Source: CAYUVH01 sp964448135 (GTDB taxonomy: Bacteria; Verrucomicrobiota; Verrucomicrobiia; Limisphaerales; UBA8199). From it: a stretch of 64,000 nt of DNA. Below the pieces are notes generated by a model that saw nothing but the letters and a program-made list of their open reading frames with translations, searched no databases and was not told where the DNA came from. This document shows positions 35,034 to 44,100 of this stretch, piece after piece; position 1 is the stretch's first letter; each line of letters starts with the position of its first letter. The DNA lies in NCBI GenBank assembly GCA_964448135.1, contig CAYUVH010000039.1:62001-126000 (forward strand). The letters are read 5' to 3'. The position numbers were made by a program, and so were the translations under genes.

Positions 35034-35429
35034 ATGCCCGCTACGCTCACCATTCATGACGAAACGGCCACCGGCAAAAAAACCAACACCTTCACGCTGG
35101 ATTGCCTCACGGAGCGAATGACCGTGCGCGAGTTGATCCGCGCCCGCATCTACCAGGAAGTCCAGGATTACAACCAGCGGGAACCGGAATATTTCCGCGG
35201 GCTCGTCGAGCCCGCGCAAGCGGAGCGGGTGCTAAACGGATACAAACTCAAGGCCAAGCGGAAGATTGATTGGGAGGAACAATTCAAGCGCGCCCTCGAG
35301 GCTTTCGATCGCAACGGCTTCTTTGTGCTCGTGGGCGACCATCAGGCCGAATCCCTTGAAGAACAATTCGACGTCAAGCTGGAGACGGAAGTCAGCTTCG
35401 TGAAACTCGTCCCCCTCGTTGGCGGTTGA
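35034..35429 (+). CDS. Ubiquitin/MoaD-like beta-grasp protein with C-terminal Gly-Gly (inferred)
   Basis: 131 residues. An N-terminal strand pair (ATLTIHDE, NTFTLDCL) is followed by TVRELIRARIYQEV, at the place of the beta-grasp helix. Next come an inserted helical stretch (~45-92), a strand FFVLVGD, and a final block ending EVSFVKLVPLVGG. The stop codon directly follows Gly130-Gly131. This pattern and the hydrophobic-Pro-hydrophobic-x-Gly-Gly end match MoaD/ThiS/ubiquitin-like modifiers, which are adenylated and transferred through that tail. No E1-like or JAB protease gene is in the window. It is first in an operon with three DUF4132 genes; the next starts 21 bases on. The fold is inferred by eye. 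Confidence 0.55.
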   Translation: MPATLTIHDETATGKKTNTFTLDCLTERMTVRELIRARIYQEVQDYNQREPEYFRGLVEPAQAERVLNGYKLKAKRKIDWEEQFKRALEAFDRNGFFVLVGDHQAESLEEQFDVKLETEVSFVKLVPLVGG

Positions 35430-35450
35430 TTCGGTCTTTCCGGGTTTTCC

Positions 35451-38081
35451 ATGAGCACTTGGACTTCTACAGAACCGTACCCGTCTGGCTTTGTTCCCGC
35501 ACTTCTAACCGAAACCTGGAAGCGCCACCTTGCCAAACAGAAGCCGGCGGAATCCGGTCCAGACGGCTTTCCCATATATGCGGACAATCCCCGCCGCGCC
35601 GAGCACGCCCTCCTCACTGCATTCATTGCCGAGACTTGGAAAAGCGAAGATTTCAAACTCGAGGCCAAGGACTTTCCCTCCGGCCGGGCGATCCTGAATC
35701 TCGATAAGCCCGCCAAAACCCGCGTGATCCTCGCCATTGCGGAACGGTATCCCTGGTTTTGGAAAACGGCGGTTGAAATTGCGAATCTTGGCGACCTGCG
35801 TGGTTTCCGTGTTCCCGATTGCGCCTGGCGCTGGAAGCTCGGCCGATTGCTCACCGCGCTCATGCGCTCGCCGCCGCCTTTTTCCGTAGAGGAGTTCATG
35901 ATTCTGATGACCGCCCTCGCCGAACCGCCCCAGCGTGAACTGCTCTTCCTCGTGGAGCCCAAGGGCCTTATCCGCATCGCTCAGACCTCCTGGCCGGACA
36001 GCGCGCCTCCCGCGGCTGTCAAAAAACAGCTCGAGGAATTGGAACACTATTTCACGACGGAGTATTTTCGCAACCGTACCGAGGATCGCAAAGTCATGGA
36101 GGGCCTCCGCGCGCTGCTCGGCAAGGCCAGGCCGGAGCCGGTGAAGCCCGGCGAGGCCTGGAGCGATGCCGTTCTGGCGGAGTTGAATCAGATGCCAGCC
36201 ACGGAAGCCGATGGCTGGCAGGCGTTGCTCGCGCATTGCAAAACTGCCGAAGCCTCCAAGCCGGCGAAAAAATGGATTAGCGAAGCCGGTGAATTCATGG
36301 ATAAAATCGGCCGCGCGAAATTCAAGGAGCGCGCGCTGCGCTGGTTCGAACTCGTCGCCCTGCCGCGCACGGCTCAAATAGATTTCGATCCAAAGACCCA
36401 GACGTACAGTCCCGACCCCAATCTGCTGATCTGCGAGGAAAACGCCACCATCCTCCGCGGTCTCGCGTGGTGCCTGGCCGGCTGGGCAGACGCGGAGGTC
36501 AGTTCCGCCCTCTCTGCGCTTGCCGAGGTTTGTTTTAAGAAAGTCCGCTGGCTCGGCCCGCGTTGCCCGCGGGTCGGCAACGCCTGCCTCCATAGCCTCA
36601 GCACCACGACCTCCGAGGCCGCCGCCGCCCAACTCAGCCGGCTCGATTCCACGGTCAAGCAGCCCACCGCTAAAAAGCGCATTGGCAAATCCCTCGACAC
36701 CGCCGCTTCGCTCACCGGCCAGACTCGCGAAGATTTGGAGGAAAAATCCGTTCCCAGTTTCGATTTGAGCGCCGAAGGAACTCTCGTCCGTCACTTCGGC
36801 GAATTCACGGCTACGTTGCGAGTGATCCAGTCGCGCGACGTCGAAATCGAGTGGTCGAAGCAGGACGGCAAAGCCATCAAATCCGTCCCCGCCGATGTAA
36901 AGCGCTCCTGCGCGGCCGAACTGAAGCAATTCCAAAAGCTTGCCAAGGACGTCGAAAAAATGCTGGCCGCCCAACGCATCCGCATCGAGCGCCTGCTGAT
37001 GACCGAACGATCCTGGGACTTCGAATCCTGGCGCCAGCGCTATCTTAATCATCTGCTCCTTGCCGGTCTCAGTCGCCGGTTGATCTGGCATTTCCAGCTC
37101 GGCAACCAGTCCGCCCTCGGCATCTGGCTCAACGGCAAAATCGCGGACGTCAAAGGCCGCCCGCTCGACTGGCTCGCGCCCGAAACGCGCGTGCGGCTGT
37201 GGCATCCCATCGGTTTTCCTGCGGCTACCGTCGCGGCCTGGCGCGAGTTTCTTTCCGAACACGAAATCTGCCAGCCTTTCAAACAGGCACATCGCGAAAT
37301 CTACGTCCTCACCGACGCCGAAATCCGCACGCGCAATTACTCCAATCGTTTCGCCGCCCATATTCTCGGCCAGCACCAATTCGCCGCGCTCTGCGGCCAG
37401 CGCGCCTGGAAATACGCTTTCATGGGCGGCTTCGATTCGCAGTCGGTGCCCACCCTTGCCCTGCCCGCCTGGAACATGTCCGCCGAATTCTGGGTGGATC
37501 CCGCCGGAGAACTCGCCGACTCTGGCGTCGCCACGCACCTCGCCACCGATCAGGTCCGCTTTGTCCGCAATGAACAACCTCTGTTGCTGTCCGATGTGCC
37601 CGCCATAGTCTTCTCCGAAGTCATGCGTGATGTTGACCTGTTCGTCGGCGTGGGCAGCATCGGCAATGATCCCGCCTGGCGCGACCAGGGCGAAATCGCG
37701 GGTGCGAATGATTATTGGCAGAACTTTTCCTTCGGCGACCTGAATGCGTCCGCCGAAACGCGCCGCGAAGTTCTGGAGCGACTGCTGCCGAAACTCAAAA
37801 TCGCCGCCCAATGCTCTCTGGAAAAGCGTTTCCTGGTTGTTCGCGGGCAGTTGCGGACCTACAAAATCCACCTGGGCAGCAGCAACATCCAGATGCTGCC
37901 CAACGATCAGTATCTTTGTATCGTGCCCGACCGCGTCGGCTCGGCCAAGGGCGGCAATCCATTTTTCCTCCCCTTCGAAGGCGACCGTACGCTCTCGATC
38001 ATTCTGAGCAAGGCCTTCCTCCTCGCCGAGGACAACAAGATCAAAGATCAAAGCATCCTCTCCCAAATCAAGACTCGTTAG
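35451..38081 (+). CDS. DUF4132 (MolR-like) protein, paralog A
   Basis: 876 residues, soluble, no signal peptide. The C-terminal ~380 residues are a DUF4132-type domain shared with the next two large genes: QPFKQAHREIYVLTDAE (~607), YSNRFAAHIL, VFSEVMRDVDLFV, GSIGNDP, TYKIHLGSSNIQM and LPFEGDRTLSIILSKAFLLA (~840). A middle block (KPGEAWSDAV...RALRWFELV) is also shared by all three. The first ~220 residues are specific to this copy and helical. DUF4132 proteins are often annotated as molybdate metabolism regulators, but the biochemical role is unknown. It sits between the ubiquitin-like gene and paralog B (12-base gap). Confidence 0.8.
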   Translation: MSTWTSTEPYPSGFVPALLTETWKRHLAKQKPAESGPDGFPIYADNPRRAEHALLTAFIAETWKSEDFKLEAKDFPSGRAILNLDKPAKTRVILAIAERYPWFWKTAVEIANLGDLRGFRVPDCAWRWKLGRLLTALMRSPPPFSVEEFMILMTALAEPPQRELLFLVEPKGLIRIAQTSWPDSAPPAAVKKQLEELEHYFTTEYFRNRTEDRKVMEGLRALLGKARPEPVKPGEAWSDAVLAELNQMPATEADGWQALLAHCKTAEASKPAKKWISEAGEFMDKIGRAKFKERALRWFELVALPRTAQIDFDPKTQTYSPDPNLLICEENATILRGLAWCLAGWADAEVSSALSALAEVCFKKVRWLGPRCPRVGNACLHSLSTTTSEAAAAQLSRLDSTVKQPTAKKRIGKSLDTAASLTGQTREDLEEKSVPSFDLSAEGTLVRHFGEFTATLRVIQSRDVEIEWSKQDGKAIKSVPADVKRSCAAELKQFQKLAKDVEKMLAAQRIRIERLLMTERSWDFESWRQRYLNHLLLAGLSRRLIWHFQLGNQSALGIWLNGKIADVKGRPLDWLAPETRVRLWHPIGFPAATVAAWREFLSEHEICQPFKQAHREIYVLTDAEIRTRNYSNRFAAHILGQHQFAALCGQRAWKYAFMGGFDSQSVPTLALPAWNMSAEFWVDPAGELADSGVATHLATDQVRFVRNEQPLLLSDVPAIVFSEVMRDVDLFVGVGSIGNDPAWRDQGEIAGANDYWQNFSFGDLNASAETRREVLERLLPKLKIAAQCSLEKRFLVVRGQLRTYKIHLGSSNIQMLPNDQYLCIVPDRVGSAKGGNPFFLPFEGDRTLSIILSKAFLLAEDNKIKDQSILSQIKTR

Positions 38082-38093
38082 AGGGCACAGGAA

Positions 38094-40535
38094 ATGAAAA
38101 AGAACCAAAAGGCAGCGAGCTTTGTTCCCTCCGCCGGGCATCCGTACCAACGCGAGCACGCGCTCCTCGCGGAATTTCTCGCCGCGCCCGCGAAGTCCAC
38201 TCTCGCTGCCGACAGCGCCAAATTTGAAAAGCCCGCGCAACTCGCCCTCCTGTGCGCCGCCATGGAACTCGTCGAGTTCCAAAAGAGGAACTCGCAGGTC
38301 AACCGCGCCCTTTCCGACCTGATCAAGAAAGCCGCCGGCCGCAAGTTGCCTTGGTCGGGCGAAACCCTCCTTTGGAACACCCGCTGCGCCGCTGTAATCC
38401 TTGCGCCCAAGGATCCCGCGCATGTCCAGATGGACGAGTTGGACTCTCCCATTCCCGGAATCGTCCCCGCCCTGCTTGACTACGCCGACGCCGCCGCACG
38501 AGAAAAGCCGCTGTCTGCCGACATCCTCGAGCAACTCCAGAATTTGCATGCGGCGCTGAAGCCGATGGAATTCTGGGGCGGCAACAAAAAATTCGTCCAG
38601 CGTCTCGAAGCCCTCGTCGCCCAGAAAAGAGCGGGCATACCCGACAGTGGCGAGGCTTGGGCAGAGGCCATCCAGTCGGACATCAAACAAATGCCGGCCG
38701 CGCGGCGCAAACATTGGGAGGCGTTGCTGCAAAATGCACCCAAAGGCACCAGCGCCAAACCCACTGCCAAATGGAAAGAGGACGCCGACGATTTGCTCTC
38801 CACTGTCGGCAAAGAAGAATTCGCGCGCCAGATCGAATACTGGTTTGCGCTCGTCGGCGCCAAGGCGAAGGAACGCATCCAGCCCCGCAATGCGACGCTG
38901 CTGCGTTCGCTGATCTGGTACGCCAGCCTGCTCACTGGCGAAACCATCTGCCGCGCGCTCGCCAACGCCGTCGAGGGCGGCCTCCGCAAAATCGCCGCCG
39001 GCGGTCTCTACGCCAGCAGCATCTCCAAAGCCTGCATCAGCGCGCTCGAATCCATGCCGGGCCTGGAACCGCTCGCGCAACTTTCCCGTCTCAAACACCG
39101 CGTCAAGAGTCCGTGGGGACTTGAAGAGATCGAGAAGTCCTTCAACACTGCCGTCGAACGCTCGGGCATTTCGCGTGCCGAAGTGGAAGAAGTCTCCGTT
39201 CCCGGCTTCGGGTTCGATAAGGACGGCGTCCTGCGCCAGTCCATTGGCAAGCACAGCGCCGAATTGCGTATCTCCGGCACACAGGACGTTTCCATCAACT
39301 GGTTCGATGCCGCTGGCAAACCGCTCGCGGAAAAACCAGCCCTGCCCAAGGAACTCGCCGCCGAGGAAAAATCCCTCAAGCAACTCGGGCGCGATATCGA
39401 GAAAATGCTCGGCGCGCAGCGGGATCGCATCGAGAATTTTCTCGACCGCGACCGCTCGTGGACCTTTGCCAACTGGCGCGCCCGCTACTTCGAGCAACCG
39501 CTTCTCGCGCACATTTCGCGGCGGCTGATCTGGCAATTCAGTTGCGGCGACCGGTCGGAGAGCGCCATCTGGCATAATGGCGCGTTCGTCCAGGCCAACG
39601 GCAAAACCGCCCCGCTCGCCGGTCCCGAGGCTGAAGTCAGATTGTGGCATCCGATGGGCGTCGAGAGCTCCAAAGTTCTTGCCTGGCGCCGCTGGCTGGA
39701 AGAATTCGAGGTCACCCAACCCTTCAAGCAAGCCCATCGCGAGATTTACGTCCTCACCGAAGCCGAGCGCCAGACGGCCAGCTACTCCAACCGCTTCGCG
39801 GCTCACATTCTCCGGCAGCACCAGTTCAAGGCGCTGTGCGACCAGCGCGGCTGGCACTATGGATTCGTAGGCAATTGGGACCAACCCGACACAAACGCGA
39901 TCCGCAATCTCCCGGGCTGGGATTTGCGCGCCGAATTTTGGATTGATCACACCGACAGTGAGGAGGCCGCTTCCGGCGTGTCCCTCCACGTGGCCACCGA
40001 TCAGGTTCGCTTTACCCGTCCCGACGGCACGCAGCTCGCTCTCGCCGACGTTCCACCTCTCGTCTTCAGCGAAGTGATGCGGGACGTGGACCTTTTCGTC
40101 TCGGTCTGCAGCGTCGGCAATGATCCGACCTGGACCGACTCGGGTGAAACCGGTTCCCGCGAATATTGGGAGCGGGTCTCCTTCGGCGAGCTGGGCGCTT
40201 CCGCCGCCACCCGCCGCGAAATTCTGGAGCGCTTGTTGCCCAAGTTGAAAATCGCCGGCCAATGCTCGCTCGACGACCGCTTCCTTGTCGTGCGCGGCAG
40301 GCTGCGCACTTACAAAATCCATCTGGGCAGCGCGAATATCATGATGGAACCCAACAACCAATATCTCTGCATCGTCGCGGACCGGAAATCGTCCGCCGGG
40401 AAGTCCGGACAAGATGTCTTTCTGCCCTTCGAGGGCGACAACACGCTGGCGCTCATTTTGAGCAAAGCCTTCCTGCTCGCCGAGGACGACAAAATCAAAG
40501 ACCCGACCATTCTCAGCCAAATCAACACTCGCTAA
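38094..40535 (+). CDS. DUF4132 (MolR-like) protein, paralog B
   Basis: 813 residues; a good ribosome site (AGGGCACAGGAA) precedes the ATG. It has the shared middle block (SGEAWAEAIQSDIKQM...IEYWFALV) and the DUF4132 C-terminus: QPFKQAHREIYVLTEAE (~541), YSNRFAAHIL, VFSEVMRDVDLFV, SVGNDPTW, TYKIHLGSANIMM, LPFEGDNTLALILSKAFLLA (~777). The N-terminus is shorter than in paralog A and begins MKKNQKAASFVPSAGHPYQREHALLAEF. The end, KIKDPTILSQINTR, closely matches paralog A. The three copies arose by duplication within the operon. No catalytic mechanism is known to me. Confidence 0.8.
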   Translation: MKKNQKAASFVPSAGHPYQREHALLAEFLAAPAKSTLAADSAKFEKPAQLALLCAAMELVEFQKRNSQVNRALSDLIKKAAGRKLPWSGETLLWNTRCAAVILAPKDPAHVQMDELDSPIPGIVPALLDYADAAAREKPLSADILEQLQNLHAALKPMEFWGGNKKFVQRLEALVAQKRAGIPDSGEAWAEAIQSDIKQMPAARRKHWEALLQNAPKGTSAKPTAKWKEDADDLLSTVGKEEFARQIEYWFALVGAKAKERIQPRNATLLRSLIWYASLLTGETICRALANAVEGGLRKIAAGGLYASSISKACISALESMPGLEPLAQLSRLKHRVKSPWGLEEIEKSFNTAVERSGISRAEVEEVSVPGFGFDKDGVLRQSIGKHSAELRISGTQDVSINWFDAAGKPLAEKPALPKELAAEEKSLKQLGRDIEKMLGAQRDRIENFLDRDRSWTFANWRARYFEQPLLAHISRRLIWQFSCGDRSESAIWHNGAFVQANGKTAPLAGPEAEVRLWHPMGVESSKVLAWRRWLEEFEVTQPFKQAHREIYVLTEAERQTASYSNRFAAHILRQHQFKALCDQRGWHYGFVGNWDQPDTNAIRNLPGWDLRAEFWIDHTDSEEAASGVSLHVATDQVRFTRPDGTQLALADVPPLVFSEVMRDVDLFVSVCSVGNDPTWTDSGETGSREYWERVSFGELGASAATRREILERLLPKLKIAGQCSLDDRFLVVRGRLRTYKIHLGSANIMMEPNNQYLCIVADRKSSAGKSGQDVFLPFEGDNTLALILSKAFLLAEDDKIKDPTILSQINTR

Positions 40536-40552
40536 ATTACCGCGTTCTCCCA

Positions 40553-41143
40553 ATGGGCACCTCACCGAATCCTCCCCAACTCAGCCAGCCGGACGAATTT
40601 CCGCTCGACCCGTCCGCTCCGGACTACCAGTTGCAACTGCTGATCAATGAATTCCACGCCACTATCCCGGGACCGAGATTCGCGCGCTTTGTAAAGCCGG
40701 CGCAAACTCCCGGGGGCCGGAAGATTCTGGATCTCCCCGACCAATACCTCGCCATCGAGGCGGTGCTGGCCCGCCGCATCTGGCAGGAATGGAGTTTCGA
40801 AAAGAAAGGCTCGATGGAGGTGACGGTTTGTGAGTTCCGCGACATGCTCGCGAATCTCAGTTCCCTGCTGTATCGCCGCAACCCTTGTGCATTCCCGGAC
40901 CAGGCGGCGGAGTTGATCAACCGTGTGGCGGATTTGATCAAGAAAACCGGCACCCGGAATTTCGAAAGGGATTTCCAGTCCCTCGTCCGCATCGCCGGAA
41001 AATTCAAGGAGGCTGGCAACCTTTCCGATGGCTTGCGGGAGGCGCTGGAGACCCTGAAGGAGGCGCTTTCCCATCCCGACGATTTCGACGACGCCGCCCG
41101 TCGCCGCACCAAGCAGACCATTGACCAGCTTTTAGTCCAATGA
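40553..41143 (+). CDS. Helical protein of unknown function in the DUF4132 operon
   Basis: 196 residues from the ATG at 40553 (MGTSPNPPQLS), 17 bases after paralog B. The longer frame from 40166 lies inside paralog B and is not real. After a Pro-rich start it is almost entirely helical by composition: DYQLQLLINEFHATI, YLAIEAVLARRIWQEW, EFRDMLANLSSLLYRR, QAAELINRVADLIKK, DGLREALETLKEAL. No family recognised. Its stop overlaps the next gene's ATG (ATGA), so its product is made together with paralog C and may be a partner or chaperone of it. Confidence 0.75.
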   Translation: MGTSPNPPQLSQPDEFPLDPSAPDYQLQLLINEFHATIPGPRFARFVKPAQTPGGRKILDLPDQYLAIEAVLARRIWQEWSFEKKGSMEVTVCEFRDMLANLSSLLYRRNPCAFPDQAAELINRVADLIKKTGTRNFERDFQSLVRIAGKFKEAGNLSDGLREALETLKEALSHPDDFDDAARRRTKQTIDQLLVQ

Positions 41144-44100
41144 CCAGCCCCGCTCGCACCCCGCTTCCCGTGGAACCCTTTACTTGGGAGCCCAACGACC
41201 CGTTGGCTCGCGAATTCGCATTGATCAGCGAGCTCGTAAAGCAATCCACCAAAGACAACCGCGCCTTCTATAACGATATCAACCTCGACGTGACCGAAGC
41301 GGGCACCACGATGCTCAAGGCCGACGCCGATGCGTCCGCCCGCCTTGTTCTCGCCCTCACGCGTCACGCGGCGCATTACGATGCTCTCGGCAAGAAAGCC
41401 CGCGCCAGCTTGACCGGAGAAATGGAGCGCCTCAACTGGCACCACACTTGTCCGGAGTGGGCAGAGATCTGGCCCCTCCGCCAGATTTCGGCCCAGGCCA
41501 TTCGGCGCATCATGCGCCGCAAGCTGCCTTTCGGCCCGGAACACTTCATCAGTCTCGCGGATTGGATTTCTGATTCTGATTGGCTCAATGATTATATGCT
41601 TCCGCTCAAGGCGCTGGCCAAGGCGGTTGAACATTACGGCCCCGTGCCGGTGGGCGAAATCGCGCTGGGCGACGCGCTCGCGCGTGCCGCGCAAGCCATG
41701 CGCGACACGCAGCAAAAGGACCTCGCGAAACTCGCGCAACAAATCGAGGTCCTGCTGCCGTCCTCCGCGCCCGCGGAAGCCCCTACGCCCTCGCCCACAA
41801 AATTCACCGGACCTGATCCGAGCATCCCCGCGCCAGCCGGCTCCCCCCGTGTCCTGATCGCGCTCAAGGATTATCTCGGCCTCCTGCCCGCGGCCGACCC
41901 GTCCACGGCCACCGGACTGCCTCCCGTCTCCACCGAGACCGGCCACGACCATTTCCCGCTGCGCCCCGATTCCCCGCTCGTCAAGGAACACGAACTCATC
42001 TCGCAATTCCTTCCTGAGGTTGATGGGACTCGCGAATACTACAGCCCCGACCTGAACGATTTCAAAACCGGCCGCCTCATGCTGGAAAGCGATCCCGCCA
42101 CCCGCGGCCGCCTCACCCTCGCCCTCGCGGAACGCTGCGCGAACGCCAGCCTCGCACTTCGCGCCGGGCTGGTCGGCCATGGCGCCTTGCGGTCTCATTA
42201 CGCGATCCGGTCCGCGTTCTTTTCGCTCCTGGCTTCCGGGCTCAAACTCGATCGCCACGGACTCTTCGACCTCATTCTCTTTCTCTCCGCCTGGGATAAT
42301 TACAATCTCGGCTCCTGTTTCCGGGCTACTTCCGGTATCCTTGCCGAAGCCGAGCGCTTCAAGAACGAATCTCCGCTCACGCCCGGCGAGCGCCACGCCC
42401 TCTACCGCGCGCGCTGTCGGATGGTCACGACCAGCCCGTTCGGCTTGCTGACCAACGATCTGAAACGCCTCAATCAGCTGCTCGGCGACGACCTTTTTAT
42501 CGCGCTCGTCCCCGGCGAAGCGTGGAGTGACGCGGTGAACACCGATCTCACGGCGATGCTGCCGGCTCAACGCGAATCCTGGGTCCTGCTGCTTCAGCAC
42601 GCCGCCACGGCCACCGCCGCGCGGCCCTCGGCCAAATGGGTCAAAAGCGCCGCACTCCTTCGCAAAGCCATTCCCGGCGAGGCCTTCGCGAAAGGCTTGC
42701 AGCGCTGGTTCCCGCTGGTCAACGCGCCACGCACCCTTCGCCTGCTCGCAAGCAGTTGGGACAGCTCGGGCTCCGAGGGCATTATCCACGCCGACAACGC
42801 CAACTGTCTCCGCGGCCTCGCCTGGTTGGCCCCTTCGGTCGCCTCTCCCGATTTGATCCGCGCCCTCGGCGCCCTCACCGTCTCCTGCTATCGTAAACTT
42901 CCCGGCATCGGCCCCCGCGCGGTCAAAGTTGGCAACGCCGGCGTTTATGCTCTCAGCCAGATCGAAGACCCCGCCGCCCTCGGCCAACTCGCGCTTCTTA
43001 AAGTGAAGGTCAAATTCGGCTCCGCTCAAAAGGAGATTGAGAAAGCCTTCACCGCCGCCGCCGAACGCTCCGGCCTGCCGCGTGACGAAATTGAGGAAAT
43101 GTCCATCCCCTCCTACGGTCTCACCGATGTCGGCGTGTGCGAAGAGCAACTGGGCGATTTCACCGCCCGCCTCACCGTCACCGGCACCACCAGCACCGAG
43201 ATCGAATGGATCAAGCCGGACGGAAAAACCCAACGAGCGGTCCCCGCTTCCGTCAAAGAAAAGCACAAGGACGACCTCAAAGAACTCCAGGCGGCCGCAA
43301 AAGATATCCAAGCCATGCTGCCCGCCCAGCGCGAGCGCATTGATGGACTCTTTCTCGCGCAAAAGACCTGGCCCCTCGCCCTCTGGCGCGAACGCTACCT
43401 GGATCATCCGCTCATCGGCACCCTGGCCCGCCGCATTCTCTGGGATTTCAAAACCGGCGACCGTAGCGCCACCGGCATCTGGTTCAATGGCCAGCTCGTG
43501 GACGTTGACCTCCAGCCCCTCAAACTCGACGAATCTAAAACCACCGTCGCGCTTTGGCATCCCATCGGCAAATCCACCGAGGAAATTCTCGCCTGGCGCG
43601 GCTGGCTCGACGCCCAGCAAATCCAACAACCCTTCAAGCAGGCCCATCGCGAGATCTACGTCCTCACCGACGCCGAGCGTAACACCAATACTTACTCGAA
43701 TCGCTACGCCGCGCACATTCTCAAGCAACACCAGTTCAACGCCCTCTGCGCCCTGCGCGGCTGGAAGAACCAGCTCCGCCTCATGGTGGACGCCGAATAT
43801 CTGCCGCCGACCCTTTACCTTCCCAAGTGGGAACTCCGCGCCGAATTCTGGGTGGAAGGCATCGGCCAGGACTACGGCAGCGACACCAACGAAAGCGGGG
43901 TCTTTCTCCGCCTCTCCACCGACCAGGTCCGGTTCTACAGCCTCGATGCCGCCCAACGCGCGGCCCACGCCTACGGCGGCGGTTATGCTCCCAACCGGGG
44001 CTACCCCGGCGCCGAGCCCCTGCCCCTCGCAGAAATCCCACCGCTCGTCTTTTCCGAAGTCATGCGCGATGCGGACATGTTCGTCGGCGTCGCCAGCGTC

